From NCBI GenBank assembly GCA_009741485.1, contig CM019214.1, forward strand, positions 56,524,894 to 56,588,893: 64,000 nucleotides of DNA. The letters run 5' to 3'. Each line of letters opens with the position of its first letter. The first letter of the stretch is position 1. The notes below the pieces were generated by a model. The model was not told the origin of the DNA and ran no database searches. It saw only the letters and a program-made list of their open reading frames with translations. Made by a program: the position numbers and the translations under genes. Of the stretch, positions 1 to 14,000 are shown one piece after another. Source of the stretch: Malurus cyaneus samueli. Its lineage: Eukaryota > Chordata > Aves > Passeriformes > Maluridae.

Positions 1-2770
1 AGTCCCAGCTGTGGATAATGAAATTTTACCCACATCCATAATTAATCAATGTTTCAACCTTGCAATATATTCTGAAGTGTAAAACAATTGAAAAATAATG
101 TATTCAAAGACCCTTATCTCTTACATGGTCTTTTAAAAATGTATTGACTTTTTCTAATGTTTGACTAGAAGTAATTTTCATCTAAATAGCACTTCACAAA
201 TTAATTCTGAGTGAAATATTTATTTTTGAACTAATAAAAAATTCTTCTGAAATCTCCTAGATCTTAGAGAAATACCTCCCTGTTCTTGTCTGGTTTCTGT
301 TCCTGTCCTTGCTGAATCTTTGCTGAACACCAGTACAGGTTTTGCATTATTCCTGGCCCTAACCTCAGGTGTAAGTTTCTTCTTGTTATTCCTCTCTGCT
401 CTCCTCCCTCATCAGTGCTAGGAAAACAACCTTCTGTCTCGGAAAGAGATGGGACTTGCAGAGTACTAATCTATTGGCTGAGCCCTGCAAGTAATTCTTG
501 CTGCACTCCAGGCTTTGCAGCTGTAATTCCACAGGTGTTGATAAGCTTGAAGCAGGATGGGAAGAGCAATGTATTTGAAGGGCAAGAACAGGAGTACTGA
601 CAGGCATCTGGACCAAATCCCAGAAGCACTGCCAGTAAAAGGCAGTACCCTGTTCAGTATAGATCTAAGAGTACAGTAAAAAACTCTTCCTGCAGACATG
701 GCCTGGTAGACCAGTCTTTTGTATGCAGTTAATTTATTTATGAGGTATTTTGCAACTTCTGAAGACACATTAAGAACAAGGAACTGTGCCTATGCTAGGG
801 CGAGCTGGGTTGAAAGAACTATGCAAAACAGTTTTGGAAGAGTCTTTCCTAGTCGAGCTGCAGACGTTACTGCAAAGATCCTTGTAACAGGTTTTTCTTC
901 AAATACTGAATCCCCGTCATGACCAAAGAGTGACAAACCATGTTGTTCTCAATGCAACTCAAGTTCCCATGAAATGAGTACCTCTATGAAGATACAGAAA
1001 AAAATAGGCTTTTCTTTATTATTCTCATAATGTCGTTACATACTAATAATAAAAATAATAATTTATTTATATTGCAGTATATGAGTTTTTCTTTAATAAA
1101 TACTACCATGATTGCCTACGAAATGTAGAGAATAGGCTATGTTTAGTTCTGATTTACATCAAATTATGCCCTAATTGTATTTTTCTGTTGTAAACTACTA
1201 ACCTACCAATAAACAAACATAAGTTTATTGTTGATATTTTCCTGCTCTTCAAGGACTGTTTTCAATCAGCTATTTGAATTTGTGTGAAAACAGTGTTTTC
1301 TCATCTCTTTCCGGAAAAGCTCAGGTCATGTCTTCTCTCAAATAAAGTATTACTGCCCACCTTTCCTTTTTTTTTTATAATATGGGGGAAGTAGAAGAAA
1401 GCCTCACTGTCATGGTAGTCAAACTGAAAACGCATTTCTAGGAGAGAATGTCACATCAACTTCATCAAAACAGGACCAGAAGCACTTACAAGCCTACAGA
1501 AATGAAACAAACCTTCAAAGAGAATAAGAACACAAAATCTTTTCTGTTTGGGTCCTACAGTGCTCCCCTGGAAGTTAGAGAGAAACTCAGGCTGCCACTT
1601 CATACCAGAGCTTCCACAGATCTCAGTGGCAACTGCAAATACCATCCTTCCTCTTAGAAGTTCAGGCTCTCTTAGAAGTTCTTGCTCCTGCCAGATGAAG
1701 CATCAGTAGATAGAATATTGTCTTATCTTTGGGAAATGCTTTGTTTCATGATCCTCATTAATGTGTGTTAGGTAGAAATAACCACAGGGTACTTTGATAA
1801 TACATAGCAAATGTTCACAATATCTCAACTTGGAAAATTTTATTAAGGAGTTTAAAAGATTATTTTTTTTCAATAAGAGCTGTGGATTAGGAAACAGGTT
1901 ACTATTATTGACAAATGGACTAAGAAAATCCATTTTGAAGAGACTTTAAAATATATTTGAAAAGCAAACTTCCTTTATCAATTCAAACCTTAGGATGAAG
2001 ACACGTCCCAGTCTGCAGACACATATTCTATATCCACAGAATACTGTTGGTTGTAAATACCCAGCAACATATATTCTTCAACATGTGCATGCCCCAAGCA
2101 CAAAAAGAAGACAAATAAAAGATATTAAACTGATGATACTATAACATTTTTACTTAATGCAGATTCCTTCTGATTTATTGCTAACAAGCTAAGAAGATTA
2201 TTATATTAGTTTCAGAAAAGTTTCTAGTCCTTGGATGTTAGCCTAGATCTCATCTCTGATAAAGTATTTGTCTTTTCTGATATTATAATGGAGTTCTATA
2301 GTTCTAAAATTTTTAAAAATTTTTATGGTTAAATTTTTAATTTATTAAGAAAAAAATAATATAAACTTATTTCCTTGTGCTAACTAACTATCTCAAAAAA
2401 TATTGTACAAGACATTCCAGGTTGTATAGGTCTGAGAGGATAAGATTTTAATGCAGATTCAGCAAAGCTTTATTGACTTTGGAAAAATTCTTTACTTTCA
2501 CTACAGTAAACAGGGAATTATCACTTTTGTGTGTCAGATGCTGTTTGACAAAATTTAGGAAGCAGATGCAATTGCTTACGGTTTAATTTTATTCTGCTGG
2601 TTTTGGTTTATTTCCAAAGGAATTTTGATAAAAGCTCACATAGACTGCAGAACTAAAATCTTTGTTTTGAAAAACTGTAGTTTTACAAAGTTGTAGTTTA
2701 ACTACCATGCACAGAGTGGAACTTTGAAAGTTATACAGTGAAAAATAAATTCTTTTCTGATTTTAGCAAT
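1..2770. other. Unique AT-rich non-coding sequence, no gene seen
   Basis: I see no exon-like unit or recognised repeat here. All open frames are under about 100 codons and carry no recognisable domain. Local features are a short AAT-rich patch near 1045-1075 and an AT-rich segment around 2305-2350 with TTTTTAAAAA-type self-complementarity. The stretch ends where a minus-strand LTR begins. Confidence 0.6.
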
Positions 2771-3362
2771 TGTGATGGTCTGGTCATGGTTTTAAGTCCA
2801 GCTGAGATGAAACACCATGCAGCCACTCGTTCAACACCCTCCTCTCTTCTCGCCTCACCCTTGTGGAATGGGGAGGAGAATAAATGCAAAATTTGTATGT
2901 TCAGATAGAGAGAGTTTAATAATTTAAAATGAAGTAAAATATAATAATAATAATAAAAATAAAATTCTTAATAAATAATAATGATAAGAAAAAGGGGGAA
3001 AAAAAAGTTGATGCACAATGCAACTGCTTGCTGCCTGCTGACTGATGCTACACCCCCCATCCCAAGGGTTCCCCTACCAGTTCCAGGTAACTCCCCCCAG
3101 TTCATACACTGGGGATGATATTCTGTAGTGTGGAATATCCCTTTGGCCACTTTGGGTCACCTGTCCTGGCTGTGCTCCCTTCCAGTTTCTTTTGCTTTCC
3201 TCCTCCCTGGCAGAGCATGAGACCTGAAAAAAGTCCTTAGGATAAAAATGACTTAGCAGTAAAACAAAACATCGGTGTGTTATCAACACCCTTCTCATTC
3301 TGAATCCAAAATACAACACAACAACAGCCACTGTGAAGAAATGTTCTCAGGGCATCTTCACA
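2771..3362 (-). mobile_element. Solo LTR relic of an avian endogenous retrovirus (minus strand)
   Basis: Read on the minus strand this follows the layout of an abundant avian LTR that I know from other bird genomes. The U3 part includes the stretch around 3137-3170 that, read on plus, contains GGAATATCCCTTTGGCCA and then the GTCCTGGCTGTG core. The U5-side end on plus starts TGTGATGGTCTGG at 2771. An AAT/ATA-rich stretch at 2941-2990 sits where other copies of this LTR also carry triplet repeats. The same family is at 53564-54105 (plus) and 61555-62064 (minus). The low-coordinate border is clear and the high-coordinate border is approximate. No retroviral internal region flanks it, so it is a solo LTR. 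The exact class (ERVL or ERVK type) is not resolved by eye. Confidence 0.85.
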
Positions 3363-3888
3363 TTTAAAATTACATGTACAATCAGAAAAAGATAAAACGG
3401 CAGGCACATGGAAATATGTTTGGACTTTAGAATGAATACTTGAAACAGCTTGTGACAACATTCCCTCACGTGTCCTTACAGAATCAAGGACTAAGTTACA
3501 ATGCTTGCAGAAGAGAATGTTTCATTTCATAGGTCAGCACATTTACAGATGGGTGTGAAGTACTTAGATACCTGAGAAAGTCCTAATTATTTGCAATAGA
3601 GTAGAATTAGAGACTGCAAATCTTGCTCTAGCATATATATACTCAGGATAGAGGTGGTCAGAAACTCATGCATACTATTTCTTCACTATAATATTTTTTT
3701 TCTGACTCTCTAAACAATTTTCATAGAAAATTGCTAATAGTGTTGCTGAGAGAATTCCTTACTATAGGGTTTTTTTCAGACGTTTTGAAACGCAAATATT
3801 GCTGGTGTTTGAGGTAAACTGGATAATAGTTCTCTGATTCCAAAACAGAAATAGTACACCTACATGTGATTTGTATTGAAATAAACTA
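3363..3888. other. Spacer between LTR and CR1 relic, nothing recognised
   Basis: About 525 bp of unique, AT-rich sequence. I see no repeat, exon signals or long open frame. Confidence 0.5.
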
Positions 3889-4005
3889 ATCATAGATTTC
3901 GTAAATCATCAAGATTTGAAAAGGCCTCTAAGATCGAGTCTGACAGTTAACCTAACACTGCCAAAAGAAGAACTCAAACAAAATCTTAAACAGTACTACA
4001 AAATA
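3889..4005 (-). mobile_element. CR1 LINE 3' end fragment (minus strand)
   Basis: The plus strand reads like the reverse complement of a CR1 3' terminus. It begins ATCATAGATTTCG (decayed terminal octamer) and continues to AAAAGGCCTCTAAGATCGAG and then GTTAACCTAACACTGCCA, which is a standard CR1 signature. After about 4005 the similarity fades. It is a short, old, 5'-truncated copy. Confidence 0.7.
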
Positions 4006-7000
4006 AGAAATAATTGTCTTGTCCATTTATTTCTCACAGAAGTGTCTGTCTGTCTTTAACACATATGAGCACACAACTGCTGACGTCTTTTCAGTCTAAT
4101 CCCTCTGATTAGATTCCCAAATACAAGATCTCCAAAGGTAGGAGATACCTTATATAGCTCTCAGTCAGTTTCAATTCAACTGCAACAAGTTTTACTTCAT
4201 ATGATACACAAGTACATTACATGAACATTGTACTAAGACACAGATGAAATCACAGGAAAATAATATAATAAAAATATGACCACCACTAAATATTACTGCT
4301 ACTAATAATAACAATAATAGTTAAATTACTTTGAATACTTTTCTTTCAAGTAAATAAAGATTCAGAGCAAACCTAAATCAGTAAGTTTCTAAAGTATGGA
4401 CTGAGAAAAAATAGAAGAATATATTAAAGTATATCAGAGAAAAGATGATTCTCAACTTCTTTCATGTATTTTACTTTTTCCTTTAGTGTGTGCTGGTTAT
4501 ACCATTAAATATAGAATACAGAACTGGTGGATTTTGAAGAACTAAAACACACCAAATATCTCCATTCATAAAGAAACAAGATGGTCTGTTAAAAGTCCCA
4601 AAATAATTATAACCATAAACCTTTACTGGGTTCCTATTTAATGTGCAACCTAAGATTCAGCTCACATTATTTCAATTAGCATTCAATGTAGTATTAAAAC
4701 ATACAATCTAAATTCAGAACTTGGGCTCTCATCATTTCTGATGGTTGACAGACACCACCCCTTAAGGACAATTTCAGCTGAAATCATGGATGAATAGAAT
4801 CAATCACTCTCTGAAGATGGTCACTATTTTCACTTGCAATAGAAGGAACGGAAGACCCTAATTTAGACTATAATTCCAACTTTTACATCCCAAAATGCAG
4901 GCTAAAATAATTTGAACTTTTATGCATACTGTGTGTGAAAAATGGGTGAAAGCCTTAACTTTAAATTATCTTGTGAAACACACAGTGCAATTTATTCCTT
5001 TTCATATCTGAAATGCAATACTTCAAATCCAGACTTACAAAGAGAGAAGGAATTATTACTAGACAAAAGGATTGCCTTAGGTATGATCAACACCACAAAG
5101 GTCGTTCTCCTAAAAGCTAGAGCTAGCAGGAGGTCCACTGTCCAAAGTTCAAATGTCACTTGCAAATTCTGCTACAGCAGGCTTCCCCAGCTATGAAATC
5201 ACAAAGGAAGAAATTCTGTAGAAATTTGGTATCAAGTGATCTTTATATCTCCCTTTGCCAATCTGTGCAAAATGCATAAATGTCTCGGTAATGCCAAATC
5301 CTGTATAACCAGGGATGACACTTCTTTCATTCTGGTTAAAAAAAAAATAGTCTCCCACAGCCCAGAACAGTGTGTAATTTTGAAGTATCCTACGTGATTA
5401 AATTTGGCCAATTGACCACTTTTTAGGAAAGAGATTAGGATTAAAATAAAGGGATAACATTTACCTCAATCAGAGATGAACAGAGGTGGATAGGTATCAT
5501 ATTTTCCATCATTCTACCTACCACTATTCTATGTATTTGTCTTTATATAAGCTGTACTGAGACAAATCAAACTGCAAACTAGTAAAAAGAAATGCAGTTT
5601 TATAGGCTGTGAAACCAGTAGGTAGAACTTTGGACCATGAGATGAGATTGCGACTTTTCAAAGCATTTACATTTATCTTGGTGATCTACAAAAAGGATTG
5701 ATTTTTTTTGTTACCCTTTTAAAGACTATGGCTAAATCCTTTCTTCTCACAGCACACAGAATACTAAAGTATTTACTGTTCTAGTTTGCTTTTCTCTAAA
5801 ATATACTTTGTCTTCACCTGAAGCACCAGGCTCAAATTGCTCCAAAAGAAAGAACAATAATCTCTGGGGCACTGGTGCACTTGAAAGAGTAGCTCTTCTG
5901 TTTATAATATACTGTATGAGAGGACTCAAAATGTCAAGGAAATCAATCTATTGGGACGAGTATTACCTCATGGTCTTGCCATTTACTTTACTCCGATGGA
6001 ACTGCAGGATATTTCGTAATAAACATACTAAGGAAAATAGGAAATAATTTTCCATAGGAAACCTATCATTGTAAAAACATATGGGACACAATTAACTTCT
6101 GTCCCAGAGAAGAAAAGAAGTTAACAGCTATGGTTTACTCTCAATTCTTAGCTGTACTAGCTAGTGTATTACATTACACATGTACTTCTTTGTTGTTTGA
6201 CACCTTGTACACAAAAATGTTCTCACAGACTCCTCCACACATACAAACCATGGAATTAAACCACAGAGGAGGTGTAAAGAAATTTCTGTATAAATACCTA
6301 TGCATGAAAATGAGAGAAATTGATTTCACAGTCTTGCAGCTGTTGATTTCATGGTCCCACTAGTGTAGGTACAACAACTTTCTGCAGCTGCATCTCTCAT
6401 TTTCTGTCTCAAGACAGATAGGAAACAGCCATATGTAAACTGAAATTTAACATTTTCTTTTATAATTTCCCTTTATGTAGTTCATAATTATAAATATTCA
6501 TGGAGGTGATTACATGTTTAATTTTTTATTTGTTTGGGATTTTTTTTAGCAAGAAAGAATTGAAAACGGGGATTTTTTTTTAAACTTTCAACCATCTTGA
6601 ACATTGTTTTGATGGCATTGTGGCAATGGCATTGTGGCAATGACTTGATACTCCCAGTCAAGATTCTAATGACAAAACGAATGTATTTTCTGACATTATT
6701 TGAGATTTTCAGCTCCTGTTTTTGCCTTTAATGTTGTAACCATTCAGAAGTGTGTTTTAGAGCTACAAAACTACCTTTTTTCACTACAAAAAGTGGAAAA
6801 TTAATGTGAATCTTAGTGGCAAAACTAATCGATTCAGTGTGACATTGCAAAATGGAAGCAGCTAAGTATAAAAAAAGATTTGATTATACATTTCTAGTTT
6901 TTCTTGTAATACTGTAACTTTTCAAAACAGGTGCTCAAAAGTCTGCTGTAATATCACATACAGGAAAATCCATGCTTAAATTTTCCAGATGCCACGAATG

Positions 7001-10000
7001 TGAATAAATTTTTTTTTAAGGGATATATATTGTGGGGGGACATTTATACTTTTTTTTTATCTGTAGAGAATCTCAGATAACAGTAGGTGTCTTTGTTTGT
7101 CTACAGTTGGTCCTTTATTTGAAGATATTTATTTTAATTTCTCTAATGAACAATAGAAAGAGAAAGGCATATATTTAGGATGAAATCTCTATGTGTGTAC
7201 CAGCATGACACTGGATGTCCACAGTCACTTGTAAGGAATATACAAAAAGAGCTCAAATCCCCTGTTGTCTTCAAAGCTTATTGTTTGAGTTTCTCAGACT
7301 TTATATTCCAGTTTGGGTTAAGCCTGTCCTATGCTACCTCCAAGCTGGTCTGGATAGTTTAGCAAGGCATTTACACTTTTTGATAAACAAAAGGAAGGCC
7401 ATTTAAAAAGACATTCATATTGCTTAGTTCATTATATAAAATAAAATTCATCCTCTGGTTAATTTTTTTTACAAGTTTAGCTTTCTTTATAGCAGTTGTA
7501 GTTACTCCTCACGTTTGTTCCTGAGCCTTGTGAACACATTGCCCATGCTCATCTCCTCTGAGTCATCTTCTTTTGTAGGGATTTGTTGATTAGTCACACA
7601 TGGTGGAGTTTGAGATAACATTTCCCTGTAAGTAACTATACAGTGATTACTGATTTTGTTCAGTTGGTGACATTGACGTTAATTTGGATTCCTGAAAAAT
7701 CACATATCTGTCTTATTTTCTCATTGCATCAATTTACATAGAAATGAAATTTAATTTACTTCCATATTGGTAAAAATATATGTCTTTCTTATAAGATTCT
7801 GGGCTACAAGTTAACTTTGAAAAGATTATCAAACACTGAAATTGCATTTTATTCTCTGTTGTGATGTACAATACTATTTTCTTCATGTTGCAAATGAATC
7901 TACCATTGGTAGTCCTTTTTCTATTTTACTCAGATTGGGACTTCACTTAATCTACTGAATATTGAAGACAAGGCAGTGCCCCAGTGGATCAGTTTATCTG
8001 TGCATTATGTATGTAGAAAGAAAGCTAACATAATAAAATTGTTGAAGCATGCAAGCTAAGGCTCAACTCTTCAGAGTTTCAGGTCATCTGAGACTTAGTT
8101 AAAGCAGATGGATTAGTAGTGAAGTATTAATAAGATAAGTGCTATTTGTCACTGTTGTTTATATATTATGTTGGAGAGAGTCTGTTAACAAAAGTGCTTT
8201 CCAATAATTTTTAGACCATGCCATAGTTTTGTGCTATAATAAAACAGTCCGTTTCTTCAACTTGTAACAGTTTAAACAAATTTATATGCACATAAAACAT
8301 AAAATTGCATGAAATGGTCCAAGTGCTTCCTCAGATAATGAGTAAAACTCCAAATTGTATTCTATAATGTAAACTGCAGTTGTAACAAAGAAAAGAAAAA
8401 GCATTTAAATAGCTGTATTATTTGAGGTTAAGGCTACTGTAACCATTAAGTAAAATTTAATCATCTGTGTTTGTATTTAACAAAAATTCAGTGAAAACAA
8501 CTGTGGTTGTAAGGCTTCTGAATCCTCTACGTATTATCAATGCCTAAAAAGCTGGGGTAGAGCTTTTGCAATATGCCTGTGTGGAACACTAGGATGTCTT
8601 GTGAGCATATTCAGCTCCCGTCTGTTGAACGGGTTTGTCTCAGTGGTTTCATGTGTCTGTAGAAATGGAGATAAAAAAGGAACATGGCCATGCTAGGCCT
8701 TGTATGAATGCACTGCTAGCACACAGATCTGCTTAAGCTGAAACACTGCTCAGCAGGCGGATATGCTAAGAGAATAATGTTTCTTGCAGCTCTAAGTCTA
8801 GTTTGTTTAGACCCATCTGTGCATTCTTTCGTCAGGGTAATGTGTTGCTGTGCAGGCATGTCTTCAAACATTGACAACACAACCATCACTTATGCTGCTG
8901 GGTATTTGCGTCTTCCTTAAAGTTTGCAATGTTATGGATTTTTCAGGGTAAGGCAAACATCTCTTTTGGTTTTGTATCTCTCAACAGTAATGCTTCCTGA
9001 GCTCAGAAAAATAATGGGAAGACAAGTTATGGAGAAGTGTGATACAAACAGGTTATATCTGTATTTACACCTAGTTCATAATTTTATTATTTGGTTCATT
9101 GGTTGAGGGGTTTTTTTTTTAGACAGAATTTTTCTTGGTATTATCATGGCTAATCTATTAGAATCTCTGGGAGGAGAAAGAACTTTCATTGTCTATGGAA
9201 GGAAAAATTGTAGGCAGGCAGCAGATAAAAAGGAATAAGTAGTCTCCAGAGGTAATGGCAGATAGTTCTTTCCTTGGAGAGTCAGAGGTCACTGGGTGGA
9301 TTATTTGAGGCTCAAAAAAACATTTCATTCTTGTATTGAGAGCAAATCTGAAGGAAAGGACTTGACCTGAAGAGCCACTGTAGGCAGAGCACAAATTTGT
9401 CTAAAATGTTCATATGTTTTTGTTCTGTCTCATTCTGCTCTTAAAAAAAACAAACATTATTTTCTTCTATTACTTACAAATTCTTATTTAGTCTATGAAA
9501 TCCATGGGTTTGGAAAGTACAGCTGTAAATTTACAAAAGCCTTTTTATACTTTTTAAGCTCACCATTTCAAATTTGCAAGCAGACCCACCTCAAAACACT
9601 GACCAACTTGGAAATCTGACAGAGGAGACATTCAGCCACAACTTGACTTTTCAGGAAACTACCCAAGAGGAAACATGCATATAGATGGCCTATAAATGAG
9701 ATTCATGCTATCCAAAAGTGATTTCTGTTTCAGCAGTGTAAGATTTCAGCTAGTTTAAGGTGGGAAAAAAGACTAATATGTAAATATTTCAGACAGTCAT
9801 GTATAGTATTCAATGTTTCCAGTAACTGGTGAAAATTGTGGGGGTCCTGTGCCCTAGTAGTCAGATCTGTGTACTCTCTCACGGCTAAAACTCAAGTGGG
9901 CTATATTCCAAATCCTTCAAAAATGAAGTATATGCATAGTTCTCAGATGAATGATGACTTAACACTGGAAAAAGAAATATTTATACCACTGCAAGTACTG

Positions 10001-11032
10001 GGTGAGCAGACGACAAACACTGAAAATTACTGCGAGTTTCATTGTATGATTTGGTCCAGCTAAAAGTAGAAGATAGGACAAATAAGAGAAATTATTAGGG
10101 CTGATTATAGAAAGGATAAAATTAGGTGTATTACCCTTTGGAGTCAATTTGGACTAAAAGGGATTGAAATCTCCTCACCTATGATATCCAGGAATAAAAT
10201 CTGAGGATATAATTAGTATACAGTGCATGGTAAAGGGCAATTAATCACTAGTAATAGCATGGACTAGATAACCTCTGCACTTTTTTTCTTTTTTTCCTTC
10301 CAGAGTGACTTTGACCTCACGATACAGGGGTGAAAAGGTATTAAACTGTGGTTAGCCACAAGCTTAAGATCAAAACAGTGACCAAATGTTGACACCCAGT
10401 TAAAGCTCATTGATGACAAACCTTACGCCATCAAAAATATTACAAAGGCATAATGATATGGTGTAATTCAGAAATGATTGCAAATATTTACATTAAAGTT
10501 CCATTAAATATATTAATATTTAATTTTTAATTAAAATATCATTGCTGAATTTTAATGTACAATAGTTGTTATTAATATTAAGGAATAAAAAGTTATTACA
10601 GAGTGCAATATGCAAAAATACATTAAAATAGTTGAAGAAATTTACTTCTGGATAAAAAGTAGTATTTTTATTTTAATAATAATAAAAAGAAAATAAGGAG
10701 TCTTCAGCTGCATTATCCAGATATCAAAAGCTCAGAGAAAATGTCTTTGCAGAGTTCCCTCTCCCCAGACAGCATGCTTTTCTCTCCAATGACACAAAGG
10801 CATATTTACATTAACCTAATATATAACTATATTGCCATTCAGAAAAGTATTGGGAATGAATAGGGAAATTAAATATCTCCTCTATCTTTACAGTTCCCAT
10901 CAGTATTGCACTCAGTCCAAGAATTTATGAAGATGCAGCTATAAGGAGATTTAGTCAGTTTGAGGATGACCATATATAGGATGACCATACATAGCTTTCC
11001 TTTCAAACTGCTTCCTACCACAAGATTCTGAC

Positions 11033-11033
<1 letters not shown>
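4006..11033. other. Long unique non-coding stretch
   Basis: I see no gene or transposon here. Minor features are an AAT-rich patch near 4290-4322, a perfect short tandem duplication at 6612-6641, and poly-T runs of 8-10 near 6540, 7008 and 9110. Very AT-rich sequence lies at 10490-10690. The segment 8540-8900 is less AT-rich and of higher complexity and may be a conserved non-coding element (see findings). Open frames are all short and unrecognised. Confidence 0.6.
6612..6641. repeat. Two-copy tandem repeat of about 15 bp
   Basis: The motif TGGCATTGTGGCAA occurs twice back to back, in phase. It is a small local duplication, probably from replication slippage. Confidence 0.85.

Positions 11034-11071
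<38 letters not shown>
11034..11071. repeat. Poly-A tract of 38 bases
   Basis: An uninterrupted run of A from 11034 to 11071. Just upstream a short motif, GGATGACCATA, is repeated (about 10964 and 10980). No SINE or retrogene body was recognised before the tract, so it may be a simple homopolymer rather than a retroposon tail. Confidence 0.95.
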
Positions 11072-11074
<3 letters not shown>

Positions 11075-14000
11075 GAAGAAAGCATGTCACAAGGGGAGAT
11101 TGGGAGTCATGGTCTCTGGAACAGAACCACACAGTTCCACACAGTTCAATGATATGATCTAAATGTATTTGCTTAAGAGGGTGTTGTACATGGGTGGATA
11201 ACAATTCCTTTTCTCAAAAACAAATGTCTACACAAGGCGCAACTTCAGCATCACCAGTCCACTTGAGATCAGCATATGACTCAGAGGAATATGACACTTG
11301 CTCCTCTCAGCCAATGTGTCAGGTTCACAGACAGGAAAGCAATTCCTTTGTGGATCCCAGCTTCCACTTGTTGGATGTCTACCCACAGTGTCTCCCTAAA
11401 AGGCTATTGTTCAGAAATTCATGGCATTGATTTGTTAGGATTAATTGCCCACTCCATCATTAAACATGTAGCACCAAGTAATCAGAAGTGTCCTGACCTT
11501 TTGATCATGACTTCCCCACATGTGACAAACATCAGGAAAAGCTCTCAGTTATAACTTTTATTTCTGATGATTGAAGTTAGCTGTATAAAAGACGGCTGAC
11601 AGATTTTCAGAGGTTTTCTGGGCTTTTAGGTCTCATTATCATTAATAGAGTCAGAAGTGTTCAGTACTTGTGAAAAAGTCAGGCTGCAGAGTGAGATGAC
11701 AGAATATGGCCTCAAGTTCCTAATTTTAGACATTGCAATTTGGCAAACTATGCCTGTAAGTACTTCTGACGATGTGAAGTTGCAGTCCATAGAGCTGTCC
11801 TGCAATTCTAAGGTCACCATGCAATGTTCCACTTTTAAGTTTGTTTAGATTATTCACTCTATTAGTGTCTTACAGCATTAATCCTGGTCAGTGCCATACA
11901 GACAGCATTGATAACCACTTATGAGATCATATCTGCAACATTGCCAGTTGATAAAGGTTAGAAACATTAGAGTTGATTTTTCCTGTAGGACACAGCATGC
12001 TAGAATTTAATTGTAATCTTGCTTCATTACCCATCACATTCCCTATTAAATAGCACAATGATTGTCTTTATGTCTTTATTTCTCACATCCTAAATTATTG
12101 CCATTTGGGATCATAAAAAAGCATTCCTACGTAACTGAATGCATTATTTTATACTGAAAATTATTTTCTTTCTAATTACTTAGAAATTTATGGTTAGGGT
12201 CCTCATTGAAAGACTGTCAGCCTTACTTCAGGGATTTTTATAGCAATTTGAGGAGATTTAACTGTATATTATATTTTACCCCCCAAAAAGGAACAGCTGG
12301 CCTATTTATGTACATCAGAAAATGTCAGCTCCTTTTGAAAATGAAGGGTTTACTGCATTGTTATCATCACCAAAATAAGCAGTAGCTTGTAGAGAAAGAA
12401 CTTCATGTTTCCCACTGATCTGAGGAATTCTTTTGCACTCTGTCATCCTTAATAAGTATTGTTATTATTTTTAATAGTAATAATGTGAATTAGACTAACA
12501 AGAACCTCTTTTAGAGCACTGGAATGAGTGTCAAGCCAGACCTCATTGCCAAATCCTAATAGCTTCTGTCAAGGTAAGTGCACTTGTGTCTGAAGAGGAA
12601 CATATTTACTTCCTTAAGGATTATTTTGTTGCCAGAAGTGTTGATTTAAATTAATTGCTCTGTTTAGACAATTAGCTTTGCAATGTTTTTAAAAAAAGAA
12701 AAGGGTGTATGGATGACTCCAATTAAAATTCTTTGCATCACAAAATTATGCTTAAAACAGGTATTTTTATCACTAAATATATATGATCCAGAAATGGATC
12801 ACCTAACACTGTTTTACATGCTTGTTACACAATCCTTCACAAAAATTCAAACCAACTGGAGTTTCCCCTGCTTATGACTTATGTGACTAATCAACTCTAC
12901 ACAATTTCCCTTTATACCTGAAAGAATTGTTGCTTTAAATTGACTTAATTCAATGGGAAATGTAAGATGTCCTTCAATAACTTAAATGTAGTTTTTACAC
13001 TTATAAACTAGAAATCAGTTTTATAAATAAATTTTTAAAACCCTCAGATTGAAGGTTTCTTGCATGTACAGTTTGGCATATACAGAATAGCAGTAATAAA
13101 ATTCCACTTTGTGTCACATTTCTAATTCTAATACAACCAGGGTTTTGCTGTTTAAAATACTAAGCAGTCATGCAAATTTTGTATTTAGCTATGAACTTAC
13201 ATTCTGTAAAACAACATGAAAATAAAAATGTTGCTTTATCATTTAAAGAAGACTGTATTTTGAGTGAATTCACATGGTTTTCTGGTACAAAAGTATACTC
13301 TCATAAAAATCAGATAGCATACTGATTTTTTTTTCTAATGACACTTTAAGCCTTGCTCCTACTATATCTCTTCTATTATTTAATTCTATTTCTTAAAGTA
13401 TATCAAGATACTTATTGCCATCTTAATTTTATTAGTTATTCTAATAATCATGATAAGCTAACCTAGTTGATTTTACTTAGGTACAAAAATTTAAATATAT
13501 CCAAGTCAATCTTCTATTTTGACTGTTAAAATTAACATTTAAAAATATGAAGCAATGTAAATATTTATAATAATGAAATAATCCTTTTTCTACAGGTGTT
13601 CTAATCTTGCAAATGATTTTCACTTGTGGTTATAGCTAGCAGCCTTATGTTAAATTAATTTTACAAACCCAGAAAATAAGAATTTGAATTGCAGTCAAGT
13701 CTCAAGACAGCGAAATTTGGATCAGTTTTTTTGTCTTAAGTAATACTGCTCATCTCCACAGCCCTGGAAAGTCATCCCCAATCAAAAAAATCCATCCATA
13801 CATATTACATAATTCCCTTTCTTTTCTGCAGACACAATACTAACTATCTGTTTGTTTAATTACTTCTTTTTGCTTTTTCCACTATTTTATAGGTACAGAA
13901 AATAGGAAAGAGTTGGTATCCTTGGGAGCATTATTGCAAGCGTTGTGTGGATTGGGGTCTGAAGGTTTGGCACTGAGCACTTCAGAAAATCAAGCCTCCA

